A stretch of 64,000 bases of DNA from Burkholderia sp. Bp9143 (GTDB taxonomy: Bacteria > Pseudomonadota > Gammaproteobacteria > Burkholderiales > Burkholderiaceae). Positions 36,342-46,241 of the stretch are shown one piece after another (position 1 is the first letter of the stretch; every line of letters begins with the position of its first letter). Position numbers and translations under genes: made by a program. Location: NCBI RefSeq assembly GCF_003853645.1, contig NZ_QTPO01000031.1, positions 1 to 64,000 on the forward strand, read 5' to 3'. The notes under the pieces are model-generated. The model was not told the DNA's origin and ran no database searches. It worked only from the letters and a program-made list of their open reading frames with translations.

Positions 36342-38756
36342 TTACGCTGCCTTTGTCTGCACACTTGCTTTTGTCTTAGCGGGAGCCGTCCCGCCCTGCG
36401 CGCCGGATTCGGCATCTGGCGTATCGCTCGCCATCTGCAGGAACAGGATCGACACCTGCGCACCCTCGACGGTCTCGCCGTGCATGCGATTGCGCAGATC
36501 GATCCGCGCGCCGTGCTCGTCGACGATTTTCTTGACCGTGGCCAGCCCGAGCCCCGTGCCCTTCGCCTTCGTCGTCACGTAAGGCTCGAACGCACGGGTC
36601 AGGATGCGTGCCGGAAAACCGGGCCCGTTATCGGACACGGTAAGACGGACCGCGACGCGCGTTTTGCCCTCGGCGTCGGGATCGCCATATTCTACTGTCT
36701 TGGTTTCGATCAACACACGCGGATGCGCGACTTCCGCGACCGAATCCTGCGCGTTCTGCAGCAGGTTGTGAATCACCTGGCGCAGTTGCGTCGCGTCGCC
36801 GCGGATCACCGGCAGCGACGGCGCGAGTTCGGCGACGATCGCGCTCTTGCCTTCGCCGACACCATACAACCCGAGCACTTCGCTCGCCAGTTCGTTCAAC
36901 TGCAGGTTCGCGAGCACCGCGGGCGGTGTGCGCGCATATTCGCGGAAGTCGTCGACCATCCGCTTCATCGCGGCCACCTGGTTGACGATCATCGTCGCGC
37001 CGCGCTTGAGCACGTCCGCATCCTGCGGCGCGAGCTTGTCGGACAGCTTCATCTGCAGCCGCTCGGCCGACAGCTGGATCGGCGTCAGCGGATTCTTGAT
37101 CTCGTGTGCGAGCCGCCGCGCGACCTCGCCCCATGCGACCGAACGCTGCGCGGAAATCACGTCGGAGATGTCGTCGAACACGACGACGTAGCCGGACGTC
37201 TGCGGATCGTCGGCCTCGCCCTCGACCGTCGACACGAGGCGCGTGCCGCGCACGAGCAGGGTCAGCGGATCGGCTTCGCCCGGCACCTCGATCGCGAACT
37301 GCTGCTGCCAGTGACCGCGATCGCCGCTGCCGTCGTCGGAAGCCGCCTCGCGATCGGCGAACGCCTTGCGCACCATCGCGCCGAATTCCGCCACGACGCC
37401 GATCCGGTCGAGCGCCGTGCCGATCATCGCGCTGAACGGCTGCCGGAAGATCCGCTCGGCGCCGCGGTTGGCCGTCGTCAGCCGGAACTGGCGGTCGAGC
37501 ACGAACACGCCGGCGGTCAGGTTCGCGAGGATGCTCTCGAGATACGTCTTCGAATGCTCGAGCGCGACGCGGTTCTTCTCGACCGCGAGCCGCGCCTCGG
37601 ACAGTTGGCGCGTCATCGCGTTGAACGACTGCGTGAGGAAGCCGAGCTCGTCGCGCGACTTGATCTCGCGCTTCGGCGTGTAGTCGCCTTCGGTGATCTC
37701 CTTCGTCCCCTGCGCGAGCAGGAACAGCGGCCGCGCGAGCTGCTGGCCGAGCGCGAGCGCGAGCATCATCGCGATGAAGGTCGCGAGGAACAGCGCGAGC
37801 GTCAGCGTGCCGATGTACATCTTGCGCAGCCCGGTGCGGCCGAGCGACTTTTCCTGGTACTCGCGATACGCGCGCTGCACCGCGTCGGCGTTGTGCGCGA
37901 GCGTGGGCGGCACCGGCTGCGTGAGCTGCAGGAACCGCTCCGCCGGCTGCAGCAGCGACGTCGTCGCATCGGGAATCGGCCGCACGACGCGCAGCCGCAA
38001 CGCGCCCTTCGCGCCGTGCGCGCGCGGATCGCCGTCCACTTCGCCCTCGATCGCCGCGTACGCGCCGTGTTCGCGCGCCTGGCTCAGCATCAGCGGCGTC
38101 GGCAGGTCGTCCGGAATCAGCGCGGCGAAATTGCCCGATGCCTGCGCGACGATGTGCAGGTCGGGCGCCGCGCCGGAGCCGCCGCGGCTCGGCTCGACGA
38201 TCGTCGCGTCCTGCACGCCGAACTGGTCACGCAGGCGCAAGAGCGTGAGCGTCGTGCCGTTCGTATTCGCATCGACGCTCGCAAGCTGGTCGGACATCAG
38301 CCGCGCCTTCGTCTGCAGGTCCGACAGCGACGCGTCGAGCATCCCGCGGCCGAGGTTCAGACCGGCCGTCAGCGCGGTCTCGACGTTCACGTCGAACCAC
38401 GACTCGATACTGCGCGACACGAACTGGTACGACACGATGTAGATGATGCCGCCCGGCACCACGCCGACGAGTGCGAAGAACACCGCGAGCTTCGCGAGCA
38501 GCCGCGTGCCGAACTTGCCCTTCCTCAGGCGCGCGACGATCATCCCGATCAGCCCGAGCACCACCAGCAGGAACACGAGCGCGACGATGATGTTCATCGC
38601 GTACAGCCACGAGTAGTAGCGGTCGAAGAATTCGGTGTTCGCGCTCGCGGCCGCGAGCAGCACGAGCAGCAGCAGCGCGGTGATCGCGACGGTCGAGACG
38701 ATCACGCGAACGAGGAGGCTCTTCCCGCTGGCCGCGCGGCGCACTTTATTTAGCAC
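36342..38756 (-). CDS. ntrY: Sensor histidine kinase NtrY
   Basis: Membrane sensor kinase of 804 residues. It has several N-terminal membrane spans with a large periplasmic loop, a HAMP linker (about residue 350-400), a PAS domain, a HisKA domain with the phosphorylatable His in RRLAHEIKNPLTP, and a HATPase domain with VIHNLLQNAQDS, DNGPGF and GTGLGLATVKKIV. The partner is the ntrX gene just downstream. It overlaps the DUF4390 gene by 11 bases. In other proteobacteria NtrYX controls nitrogen metabolism, respiration and envelope functions; the signal is unknown here. Confidence 0.93.
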   Translation of the reverse strand: MLNKVRRAASGKSLLVRVIVSTVAITALLLLVLLAAASANTEFFDRYYSWLYAMNIIVALVFLLVVLGLIGMIVARLRKGKFGTRLLAKLAVFFALVGVVPGGIIYIVSYQFVSRSIESWFDVNVETALTAGLNLGRGMLDASLSDLQTKARLMSDQLASVDANTNGTTLTLLRLRDQFGVQDATIVEPSRGGSGAAPDLHIVAQASGNFAALIPDDLPTPLMLSQAREHGAYAAIEGEVDGDPRAHGAKGALRLRVVRPIPDATTSLLQPAERFLQLTQPVPPTLAHNADAVQRAYREYQEKSLGRTGLRKMYIGTLTLALFLATFIAMMLALALGQQLARPLFLLAQGTKEITEGDYTPKREIKSRDELGFLTQSFNAMTRQLSEARLAVEKNRVALEHSKTYLESILANLTAGVFVLDRQFRLTTANRGAERIFRQPFSAMIGTALDRIGVVAEFGAMVRKAFADREAASDDGSGDRGHWQQQFAIEVPGEADPLTLLVRGTRLVSTVEGEADDPQTSGYVVVFDDISDVISAQRSVAWGEVARRLAHEIKNPLTPIQLSAERLQMKLSDKLAPQDADVLKRGATMIVNQVAAMKRMVDDFREYARTPPAVLANLQLNELASEVLGLYGVGEGKSAIVAELAPSLPVIRGDATQLRQVIHNLLQNAQDSVAEVAHPRVLIETKTVEYGDPDAEGKTRVAVRLTVSDNGPGFPARILTRAFEPYVTTKAKGTGLGLATVKKIVDEHGARIDLRNRMHGETVEGAQVSILFLQMASDTPDAESGAQGGTAPAKTKASVQTKAA

Positions 38757-39336
38757 GTTCGGTCACCGTGAAAGTAAAGCGCTTCCAGTCCGACCCGAGC
38801 GTCCAGTCGCGGTTGTTCACCGCGTCGACCTGGAACGGCTTCGGCATCAGCGCCGTATCGAGCTGCATCCGCACCGAGGCCGTATAGGTTTCACCGGCGC
38901 GCACCTGGTTGCGGTCGATCACATGCCACGACGTGATGTGCCGGACCACCGCGAGCGCGTCCTTCAGCGACGGGAACCCGAGCTGCAGCCCGCCCGTCGA
39001 CACGCGGTACTCGCGCGTGAGCGGCTGGAACGACAGCCGGATCGTCTGCGACACCGACACCGGCTGCTCGTCGAACCAGTACCAGCGCGCGCGGCCCAGT
39101 TCGAAGTCGGTCGTGAAGTAAAGCGGGATGCCCTTGTTGACGGCATCCTCGAGGTTCGGATTCAGCTCGAAATCGAAGCGGGCATCGAGACTCCAGCCGC
39201 TTCCGTCAGCCTGCAGCGATGCGCGCTGCACGGCGATCGACTCGGCGCGCGCCTGCCGAACGACAGTCAGGCACAGCGCCAGCGCGACCAGCAGGACGGC
39301 CGCGAGCCGAAGTGGAAAAAGGTGTTTGATCGTCAC
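38746..39336 (-). CDS. DUF4390 exported protein
   Basis: Protein of 196 residues with a signal peptide or N-terminal anchor (about 8-28; LAAVLLVALALCLTV) and a beta-rich mature part of the DUF4390 type (FDFELNPNLEDAVNKGIPLYF, RWYWFDEQPV, LSFQPLTREYRVS). It is embedded between rsmB and ntrY with overlaps of 4 and 11 bases. This gene order is common in beta-proteobacteria, suggesting a periplasmic role connected with NtrYX sensing, but no function is established from the sequence. Confidence 0.88.
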   Translation of the reverse strand: MTIKHLFPLRLAAVLLVALALCLTVVRQARAESIAVQRASLQADGSGWSLDARFDFELNPNLEDAVNKGIPLYFTTDFELGRARWYWFDEQPVSVSQTIRLSFQPLTREYRVSTGGLQLGFPSLKDALAVVRHITSWHVIDRNQVRAGETYTASVRMQLDTALMPKPFQVDAVNNRDWTLGSDWKRFTFTVTERAK

Positions 39337-40721
39337 CGTTTCTGAAACCGCGCGTAGAAAAATCCGTCGTGATCGGTGTTCTGGTCGCGTGCGCCGGCCG
39401 CCCCGCCGTGCACGCCGCCCGGCAGCAGTTGGCCGGGCGCGTCCAATCGTACCGCATCTTCACAGGACGCTTCAAACCAGCGGGCCTGCAATTCGCCCTC
39501 CTCGGGAAAGATCGAACAGGTCACATAGAGCAGTTCGCCGCCCGGCTTCACGAGCGGCCACAACGCCGTCAGGATGCGGCGCTGTTCCGCGACGAGCGCG
39601 GCGATGTCGGCTTCGCGGCGCAGCCAGCGGATGTCGGGATGACGGCGCACGATGCCCGACGCGGAGCACGGCACGTCGGCGAGGATGCGATCGAACGGAC
39701 GGCCGTCGTACCACGCGTCCGGCGCGCCGGCATCGCCGACGCGCACGTCCGCCGCGAGCGACAGGCGTGCGAGGTTCTCGCCGATGCGCGCAGCACGGGT
39801 CGCGTCGCTTTCGAGCGCGACGACGTCCGCGTCGGCAAGCTCGAGGATATGGCCGGTCTTGCCGCCCGGTGCCGCGCACGCGTCGAGCACGCGCATGCCG
39901 TCACGCGCGCCGAGCCATTCGGCCGCGAGTTGCGCGCCGGCATCCTGCACCGACACGACGCCATCGGCGAAGCCCGGAATGCGATCGACGGGAAGCGCCG
40001 ACGCGAGCCGCACCGCATGGCGGCCGATCGCGATCGCGTCGATTCCGTTCGCACGCAGCGTGTCGAGATATACATCGACGGTCGCGTGACGCGCGTTCAC
40101 GCGCAGCGTCAGCGGCCCCTGGCGCTCGCCGGCCGCGAGGATCGCCTGCCATGCGTCCGGCCACGCGCGCTTCACCGCATCGATCCACCACGGGCGGTAG
40201 TTCCAGCGGGCGACCGGATCGTCCTGCAGCGCCGCGACGAGCGCGTCGCGTTCACGCTGGAAACGGCGCAGCACCGCGTTGACCAGCCCCTTCGCGAACG
40301 CATATTCGCGCCGTGCGCCGATCACGGTCACGGCCTGGTCGACGATCGTGAACGCCGGATACGCAGCCGATTCTTCCGGATCGAGCAGCAACGCGAGCGC
40401 GCCGGCGAGCACCGCCTGCACGTGCGCGGGCGGCGCCTTGCTGACGAGTTTGCCGATCAGCCAGTCCGCGGTGCCGAGGCGGCGCATCGTCCGGTACGCG
40501 ACGTCCTGCGTCGCGCCGCGCGCCAGCGCCTGCGCGCCGGCCGGCATCTGCGCGAACACCGCGGCCAGTGCCGCCGGCAGCGCGGTGCCGCGCCGCACCG
40601 CATCGACTGCCTGCGCGGCCGCGTCGAGCGCAAAGCCCAGCGAATCGGGCGCGAGATGCACCGCGGACAGGCGCGCAGGGCGGCCGGATGAGGACTGAGC
40701 GGAGGAACGGGTTCGTGTCAT
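39333..40721 (-). CDS. rsmB: 16S rRNA (cytosine-967-C5)-methyltransferase RsmB
   Basis: SAM-dependent methyltransferase for m5C967 of 16S rRNA. Residues about 20-150 form a NusB-like RNA-binding domain, and about 165-462 the methyltransferase, with DACAAPGGKTGHILEL (SAM site), DVPCSASGIVRRHPD with one active-site Cys and YVTCSIFPEE with the other. The start at 40721 (MTRTRSS) is preferred over the open frame to 40817. First gene of the rsmB-DUF4390-ntrY-ntrX operon. Confidence 0.95.
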   Translation of the reverse strand: MTRTRSSAQSSSGRPARLSAVHLAPDSLGFALDAAAQAVDAVRRGTALPAALAAVFAQMPAGAQALARGATQDVAYRTMRRLGTADWLIGKLVSKAPPAHVQAVLAGALALLLDPEESAAYPAFTIVDQAVTVIGARREYAFAKGLVNAVLRRFQRERDALVAALQDDPVARWNYRPWWIDAVKRAWPDAWQAILAAGERQGPLTLRVNARHATVDVYLDTLRANGIDAIAIGRHAVRLASALPVDRIPGFADGVVSVQDAGAQLAAEWLGARDGMRVLDACAAPGGKTGHILELADADVVALESDATRAARIGENLARLSLAADVRVGDAGAPDAWYDGRPFDRILADVPCSASGIVRRHPDIRWLRREADIAALVAEQRRILTALWPLVKPGGELLYVTCSIFPEEGELQARWFEASCEDAVRLDAPGQLLPGGVHGGAAGARDQNTDHDGFFYARFQKR

Positions 40722-40896
40722 CGGAGCAAAATCGGCAAACGGGCGCCGCGAGCGGCGGGAACCCAGCGGCCGCGCGGCCGCCGCGATTCCAAACCGCGCA
40801 TTGTAGCGTGAGGCCATGCGGCCCCTTTACGGGATGCACAAATGAAACACCCCGCAGCGCGGGGCGTGCGGGGTGACGTGTCGAGCACGACGCGAT

Positions 40897-41754
40897 TTAG
40901 TCGAAGCGGCCGGTACGCGCCATCTCCATCAGGCGCGCGATGCGCTCCTCGGTCGCCGGGTGCGTGGAGAACAGGTTCTGCAGGCCGCCGCCATGCAACG
41001 GGTTCATGATCATCATCTGCGCGGTGGCCGGATGCGCTTCGGCCGCCTGGAACGGGATGCCGGCCGCAAAGCGATGGATCTTGTCGAGCGCGGTGGCGAG
41101 CGACTGCGGATCGCCGGAGATCTGAGCGCCGCCGCGGTCGGCCTCGAATTCACGCGCCCGCGAGATCGCCATCTGGATCAGCGCACCGGCGATCGGCGCG
41201 AGGAGCGCGACCGCGATCCCCGCGATCGGGTTGGCCGGGCGACCGTTTTCGTCGCGGCCGCCGAAGAACATCGCGAAGTTGGCCAGTGCCGAGATCGCGC
41301 CCGCCATCGTCGCGGTGATCGTCGAGATCAGGATGTCGCGGTGCTTCACGTGCGCGAGTTCGTGCGCCATCACGCCGCGCATCTCGCGCTCGGACAGCAC
41401 GCGCAGGATACCCGTCGTCGCGGCGACCGCCGCGTGCTCGGGGTTGCGGCCCGTCGCGAACGCGTTCGGCGCGTCCTCGTTGATCAGGTAGACCCGCGGC
41501 ATCGGCAGGTTCGCGCGGGTGGCGAGCTCGCGCACCATCCGGTAGAACTGCGGCGCCGTGTTCTCGTCGACTTCCTGCGCGTTGTACATGCGCAGCACCA
41601 TCTTGTCGGAGAACCAGTACGAGAAGAAATTCATGCCGAGCGCGAACAGCAGCGCGATCGTCATGCCGCGCGAGCCGCCGATCATGCCGCCGATCACGAT
41701 GAACAGGGCCGTGATCGCGGCCATCAGCATCGCCGTTTTGACCCAATTGAACAT
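40897..41754 (-). CDS. htpX: Membrane metalloprotease HtpX
   Basis: Inner membrane M48 zinc protease for quality control of membrane proteins under stress. The 285-residue protein has two N-terminal spans, the active site [12 protein letters not shown] with intact HExxH, two further spans, and the third ligand in the EFEADRGGA helix. AAGGAG lies about 6 bases before the ATG at 41754; an in-frame GTG two codons earlier is too close to it. In contrast to the M48-like protein at 13175-14221, the catalytic Glu is present. Confidence 0.95.
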   Translation of the reverse strand: MFNWVKTAMLMAAITALFIVIGGMIGGSRGMTIALLFALGMNFFSYWFSDKMVLRMYNAQEVDENTAPQFYRMVRELATRANLPMPRVYLINEDAPNAFATGRNPEHAAVAATTGILRVLSEREMRGVMAHELAHVKHRDILISTITATMAGAISALANFAMFFGGRDENGRPANPIAGIAVALLAPIAGALIQMAISRAREFEADRGGAQISGDPQSLATALDKIHRFAAGIPFQAAEAHPATAQMMIMNPLHGGGLQNLFSTHPATEERIARLMEMARTGRFD

Positions 41755-41854
41755 ACCCACTCCTTATCCGTCAGGGGACCCGCCGCACATCACCGTGCAC
41801 GGCGGAAAATTGTAAGTGATTTGTTAGATAAGGTCTTGCCGGAAAAATTCAATT

Positions 41855-42496
41855 TCAGCGTTGCGCCGCCGCGAGCCTCAGCCCGAGGCCGACGAACGCG
41901 CTGCCGACCGTGCGGTCGAGCCACTTCTTGACGCCCGGCTTGCCGGAAAAGCGCTGCGTGACGCTGCCCGCGACCCACGCGACCACGCAGGTCCAGATGG
42001 TGCTCATCACGACGAACACCGAACCGAGGGCCAGGAACGCCAGCGCCTTGTGCGGGCTGTCCGCCGACACGAACTGCGGGAAGAACGACACGAAGAACAG
42101 CACGACCTTCGGGTTCAGCACGTTGGTCCAGAAACCCTGCATGAACAGCTGGCGCAGCGGCTTCGCGGCCATGGCCTGCGCCGCCTCGGCGCCTGCCGGC
42201 GCGGCAGCCTGCTTCACGAGGATCATGCGCACGCCGAGATAGATCAGGTAAGCGGCCCCGACCAGCTTAATCACCGTGAACGCAGCGGCCGACGCTGCGA
42301 GCAGCGCGGTCAGGCCGAACGCGCACGCAAGTGCGTGCACGCAGCAGCCGGTCGAGATGCCGAGCGCCGACATCAGCCCCGCGCCGCGGCCCTGCGCGAC
42401 ACTGCGGCCGACGATGTACGCCGTATCGGGGCCGGGCGTGACGTTCAGCAGGAAAACCGCGAGCACGAAGAAGCCGAAATGGGTGATGCCAAGCAT
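41855..42496 (-). CDS. LysE/RhtB-family amino acid exporter
   Basis: Inner membrane exporter of 213 residues with about six hydrophobic spans and the family's N-terminal signature FLLNVTPGPDTAYIVGRSVAQG. Family members export amino acids or homoserine lactones; the substrate cannot be told. It lies between fmt and htpX on the same strand with gaps of about 100 bases. Confidence 0.9.
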   Translation of the reverse strand: MLGITHFGFFVLAVFLLNVTPGPDTAYIVGRSVAQGRGAGLMSALGISTGCCVHALACAFGLTALLAASAAAFTVIKLVGAAYLIYLGVRMILVKQAAAPAGAEAAQAMAAKPLRQLFMQGFWTNVLNPKVVLFFVSFFPQFVSADSPHKALAFLALGSVFVVMSTIWTCVVAWVAGSVTQRFSGKPGVKKWLDRTVGSAFVGLGLRLAAAQR

Positions 42497-42606
42497 GAAA
42501 ACCTCTAAACCGGGAAGCGCAGGAAAATTCTACGCGCGCCAGCCGCGCCGCGCGACTCGGCCATCCGGCCGATTGCATGCGGCTGGCATGTCGGGTCGAA
42601 TGACGC

Positions 42607-43590
42607 TCACGCCACGTCGGGCAACGCGAAGCGCTGGCCCACGGCGAGCGGCGAGCCGGCCAGGAATTCGCGCGCGGGCAGCCGCTTGCCGCCCGGCTTC
42701 TGCAGTTGCGTGACGCGCAGCGCGCCGCTGCCGCAGGCGACGACCACGCCTTCCGGCGCAGCCTCGACGATCGTGCCGGGCGCCGCGTCGCCGCGCGCCG
42801 CCACGGGCTCGGCCGCCCACAGCTTGATCGCCGCGCCGTCGAGCGTCGCGACGCCGCCCGGGAACGGGTCGAACGCACGAACCTGGCGCGCGAGCACGTC
42901 GGCCGCCTCGCGCCAGTCGAGCACCGCTTCGTGCTTGCCGATCTTTTCCGCATAAGTCACGCCGTCGGCCGGCTGCGGCGTGGCAGGCAGCGTGCCGTCG
43001 CGCTCGAGCCGAACCAGCGCCTCGACGATCAGCCGCGCGCCGTCGGCGGTCAGCCGGTCGTGCAGCGTGGCGGTCGTATCGTCGGGCGCGATCGCGAGGC
43101 GCGCCTCCTCGATCATCGCGCCGGTGTCGAGGCCGATGTCCATCTGCATCAGCGTGACGCCCGTCTCGGCGTCACCTGCCTCGATCGCGCGGTGGATCGG
43201 CGCGGCACCGCGCCAGCGCGGCAGCAGCGACGCGTGGATGTTGATGCAGCCGGCGCGTGGAATGTCGAGCACTTCCTGCGGCAACAGCAGGCCGTATGCG
43301 GCGACCACCATCACGTCGTGCGGGGTCGTGCGCAGCAGCTCGATCGCGTCGGCCGCCTCCGCCGGGTACTTGCCCGCGCGGCGCAGCGACGGCGGCTGCG
43401 CGACGGGCATCCCGTGCTCGACCGCATAGCGCTTCACGGCGCTCGCCTGCAGTTTCATCCCGCGCCCGGCAGGGCGATCGGGCTGGGTAAGCACGAGCGG
43501 CACCGGGAAACCGGCCTCGTGGATCGCGGCGAGTGCGGCCGCGGCGAATTCCGGCGTGCCGGCAAAAATCACACGCAACGTATGGGTCAT
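42607..43590 (-). CDS. fmt: Methionyl-tRNA formyltransferase
   Basis: Formylates initiator Met-tRNA using 10-formyl-tetrahydrofolate. The 327-residue protein begins [20 protein letters not shown], and has the catalytic block [21 protein letters not shown] with Asn, His and later Asp (DIGLDTG), followed by the C-terminal OB-like domain. The start at 43590 is preferred to a Met 9 codons earlier. It follows def by 34 bases. Confidence 0.96.
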   Translation of the reverse strand: MTHTLRVIFAGTPEFAAAALAAIHEAGFPVPLVLTQPDRPAGRGMKLQASAVKRYAVEHGMPVAQPPSLRRAGKYPAEAADAIELLRTTPHDVMVVAAYGLLLPQEVLDIPRAGCINIHASLLPRWRGAAPIHRAIEAGDAETGVTLMQMDIGLDTGAMIEEARLAIAPDDTTATLHDRLTADGARLIVEALVRLERDGTLPATPQPADGVTYAEKIGKHEAVLDWREAADVLARQVRAFDPFPGGVATLDGAAIKLWAAEPVAARGDAAPGTIVEAAPEGVVVACGSGALRVTQLQKPGGKRLPAREFLAGSPLAVGQRFALPDVA

Positions 43591-43624
43591 GACAGCGTTC
43601 GGGATCGGGCTGGGCACACGCGCG

Positions 43625-44128
43625 TCACATCGCGCGTTCGAGTTTCTTCATCTTCGTCTTGATGCGGGTCTGCTTCAGCGGCGACAGGTATTCGACGAAC
43701 ACGCGCCCCATCAGGTGATCCATCTCGTGCTGCACGCACACGGCCAGCAGGCCCTCGCAGTCGAGTTCGAAAGCCTCGCCGTGCTCGTTGAGCGCGCGTA
43801 CGCGCACGTGGTCCGGACGCTCGACCTCGTCGTAGATCCCGGGCACCGACAGGCAGCCCTCCTCGTAGACCTGCTTCACGTCGCTCGACCAGGTGATCTC
43901 GGGGTTGATGAACGCGCGCAGCTCGTTCTTCTCCTCGGAGACGTCGATCACGATCACGCGCTCGTGCACGTCGACCTGCGTCGCCGCAAGGCCGATGCCG
44001 GGCGCGGCGTACATGGTTTCGGCCATGTCGGCGACGAGCTTGCGGATCCGGTCGTCGACCTTGTCGACGGGCTTGGCGACCTTGTGCAGCCGCTTGTCGG
44101 GGTAATGAAGAATGTTCAGCAAAGCCAT
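43625..44128 (-). CDS. def: Peptide deformylase
   Basis: Removes the formyl group from nascent proteins. The 167-residue enzyme starts [14 protein letters not shown] and has all three motifs: [13 protein letters not shown] with the metal-binding Cys, and QHEMDHL with the two His and the catalytic Glu. Start at 44128 matches the family; the longer frame upstream is rejected. Forms an operon with fmt, divergent from dprA. Confidence 0.96.
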   Translation of the reverse strand: MALLNILHYPDKRLHKVAKPVDKVDDRIRKLVADMAETMYAAPGIGLAATQVDVHERVIVIDVSEEKNELRAFINPEITWSSDVKQVYEEGCLSVPGIYDEVERPDHVRVRALNEHGEAFELDCEGLLAVCVQHEMDHLMGRVFVEYLSPLKQTRIKTKMKKLERAM

Positions 44129-44358
44129 GGTGTTCGGTATTCGGTGGGGCGGCGTGCCGCATCGGCCATCCGGCCGGCTGGCGCCGCCGCCGGGATGCAA
44201 TGAAGATGAGGCGGACGCGCGGCATATCAACGCCGCAGGTCATGCCTCCTGCAATTGGCCGGACGCTCGTGCGCGCGGCCCTGTCGAGTATTTCGGATGA
44301 TGAAAATTTTATCATGGCGCCACGCGGTCCGCTGGCCGCCGCATTCGAGGGGAACCTC

Positions 44359-45633
44359 ATGTCGCCGCAAACGCTGACGACCTCCGCGTTGCGCGCGTGG
44401 CTGCAGCTCGCGCATGCGCCGGGCCTCGCCCCCGCCGTGCTGTACGCGCTGCTCGATGCGTTCGGCTCGCCGGCGGCGCTGCTGCGCGCGTCCGACCAGG
44501 CCATCGGCGCGGCGAGCAGCACTGCCGCCGCGCGGGCGGTGCGCGCCAGCGAGCGGGACGACCTCGACGCGCGCACCGACGCCGCACTCGCATGGCTCGA
44601 TGCACCGGGCAACGCGATCGTCACGCTCAACGATCCCGTCTATCCGCCACGGCTGCGCGACCTGCACGATCCGCCGCCGCTGCTATATGTAAAGGGCAGG
44701 CTCGACCTGCTGCATGCGCGCGGGCTCGCCGTAGTCGGCAGCCGCCACGCGACGCCGCAAGGGCTCGCCGACGCGACGCGCTTCGCGCATGCGCTGTCCG
44801 ATGCCGGGCTCGCGATCGTCTCCGGCCTCGCGCTCGGCATCGACGGCGCCGCGCATCGCGGCGGCCTCGACGGCCTCGCCAGCACGATCGCGGTGATCGC
44901 GACGGGCGCCGATCTCGTCTATCCGGCGCGGCACCGCACGCTCGCGCACGAGATCGCCGCACGCGGCGCGATCGTATCCGAATGGCCGCTCGGCACGCCC
45001 GCGCGGGCGTCGCATTTCCCGCAGCGCAACCGGCTGATCGCCGCGCTCGCGCTCGGTGCACTCGTCGTCGAAGCCGCGCCGCGCTCCGGCTCGCTGATCA
45101 CCGCGCGGCTCGCGAACGAGCTGGGCCGCGACGTGTTCGCGATGCCGGGCTCGATCCACGCGCCGCTCGCGCAAGGCTGCCACGCACTGATCCGCGACGG
45201 CGCGAAACTCACCGCGACGCCGCTCGACGTGCTCGAGGAATACGGGCTGGGCGAACCGGCAGCTCACACCGGTCACACCACGGCGAATTCGCGTTCGCAC
45301 CCCGATAACGGCGAAGCTGCCGCCACGGGTCAACGCGCGGGCGAGCACATCGCGAAGACGAACGCCTCCGTTCCCACCGCCGCATCCACCAGAATCGAAG
45401 GTGCGCCACCCGACAACCCGGCCGAACAGTCCGTGCTCGCTGCATTGGGATACGGCCCCGTTACTTACGAGTGGCTCGCCGAGCACAGCGGCCTGTCCGA
45501 CGACGTGCTGCACCGCGCGCTGCTCGCGCTCGAACTGGCCGGCCGCGTCGCGAGCGTGCCCGGCGGACGCTTCGCGCGGCTTGACGCGGCGCCCACCCCG
45601 CCCCCGTCCGGCGTGCTACATTCCCCCGCATAG
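44359..45633 (+). CDS. dprA: DNA processing protein DprA
   Basis: Loads RecA onto incoming single-stranded DNA in natural transformation. The 424-residue protein has an N-terminal SAM-like helical domain, the Rossmann core (AVVGSRHATPQG, SGLALGIDGAAHRGGLD, ATGADLVYPARH and the GSLITARLANELGRDVFAMPG block), a linker, and a C-terminal winged helix (ALGYGPVTYEWLAEHSGL). The start at 44359 has GAGGGGA upstream; earlier in-frame Met codons at 44200 or 44314 would add non-conserved residues. Confidence 0.92.
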   Translation: MSPQTLTTSALRAWLQLAHAPGLAPAVLYALLDAFGSPAALLRASDQAIGAASSTAAARAVRASERDDLDARTDAALAWLDAPGNAIVTLNDPVYPPRLRDLHDPPPLLYVKGRLDLLHARGLAVVGSRHATPQGLADATRFAHALSDAGLAIVSGLALGIDGAAHRGGLDGLASTIAVIATGADLVYPARHRTLAHEIAARGAIVSEWPLGTPARASHFPQRNRLIAALALGALVVEAAPRSGSLITARLANELGRDVFAMPGSIHAPLAQGCHALIRDGAKLTATPLDVLEEYGLGEPAAHTGHTTANSRSHPDNGEAAATGQRAGEHIAKTNASVPTAASTRIEGAPPDNPAEQSVLAALGYGPVTYEWLAEHSGLSDDVLHRALLALELAGRVASVPGGRFARLDAAPTPPPSGVLHSPA

Positions 45634-45669
45634 AGGCGGCCGTGCCGCCGACGATACCCAAGGAACGCC

Positions 45670-46050
45670 ATGCCCGCGCTGAATCTCGACACCGATGCCG
45701 ATCGGATCGCCGAGCGCCTCGCCGATCCCGACACGCTGCTGGTCGCCTGCCTGTGCGCCGAGTGGTGCGGCACCTGCCGCGACTACCGGACGGCCTTCGA
45801 CCAGCTCGCCGACGCCCATCCCGACGCCTGCTTCGCGTGGATCGACATTGAAACCCATGCCGACCGGCTCGACGACCTCGACGTCGAGAATTTCCCGACG
45901 ATCCTGATCGAGGACGCGAACACCGCGCGCTTCTTCGGCACGGTGCTGCCGCATGCGGCGATCGTCGAACGGATGCTGTCCGACCTGAGCGCGGTACCCG
46001 GCGCGCCGCACGCACCGAAATTGCGCAACATCCTGAACGTCGAGGCGTAA
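45670..46050 (+). CDS. Thioredoxin-fold protein
   Basis: Cytoplasmic thioredoxin-like protein of 126 residues, with the active-site motif AEWCGTCRDY near residue 37 and the cis-Pro segment FPTILIE near residue 79. No signal peptide. The motif CGTC differs from CGPC of classical thioredoxin. It follows dprA by 36 bases, so the two may be co-transcribed; role probably thiol-disulfide exchange, partner unknown. Confidence 0.88.
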   Translation: MPALNLDTDADRIAERLADPDTLLVACLCAEWCGTCRDYRTAFDQLADAHPDACFAWIDIETHADRLDDLDVENFPTILIEDANTARFFGTVLPHAAIVERMLSDLSAVPGAPHAPKLRNILNVEA

Positions 46051-46241
46051 ACCGCGCACCGGCCGGGCGGCTTGTCGCGCCGTTGCGCGCGCCGCCGCGC
46101 CGGGCGCTTGCCGCCGTTGCGGCCCCCCTCTATGATGAGCCGCTTTTTGCACGCCGAGCCGCCGTCGCTGCGGCGTGTGCTATAAAGCCGTCGTAAAAGG
46201 GACCCACACCGGCGAACCCGGTCTACCAACACACACCTGTC

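Noticed and set aside
35994-38753. Open frame of over 900 codons on the plus strand opposite ntrX and ntrY
   Set aside because: Antisense shadow; NtrY and NtrX motifs are intact on the minus strand.
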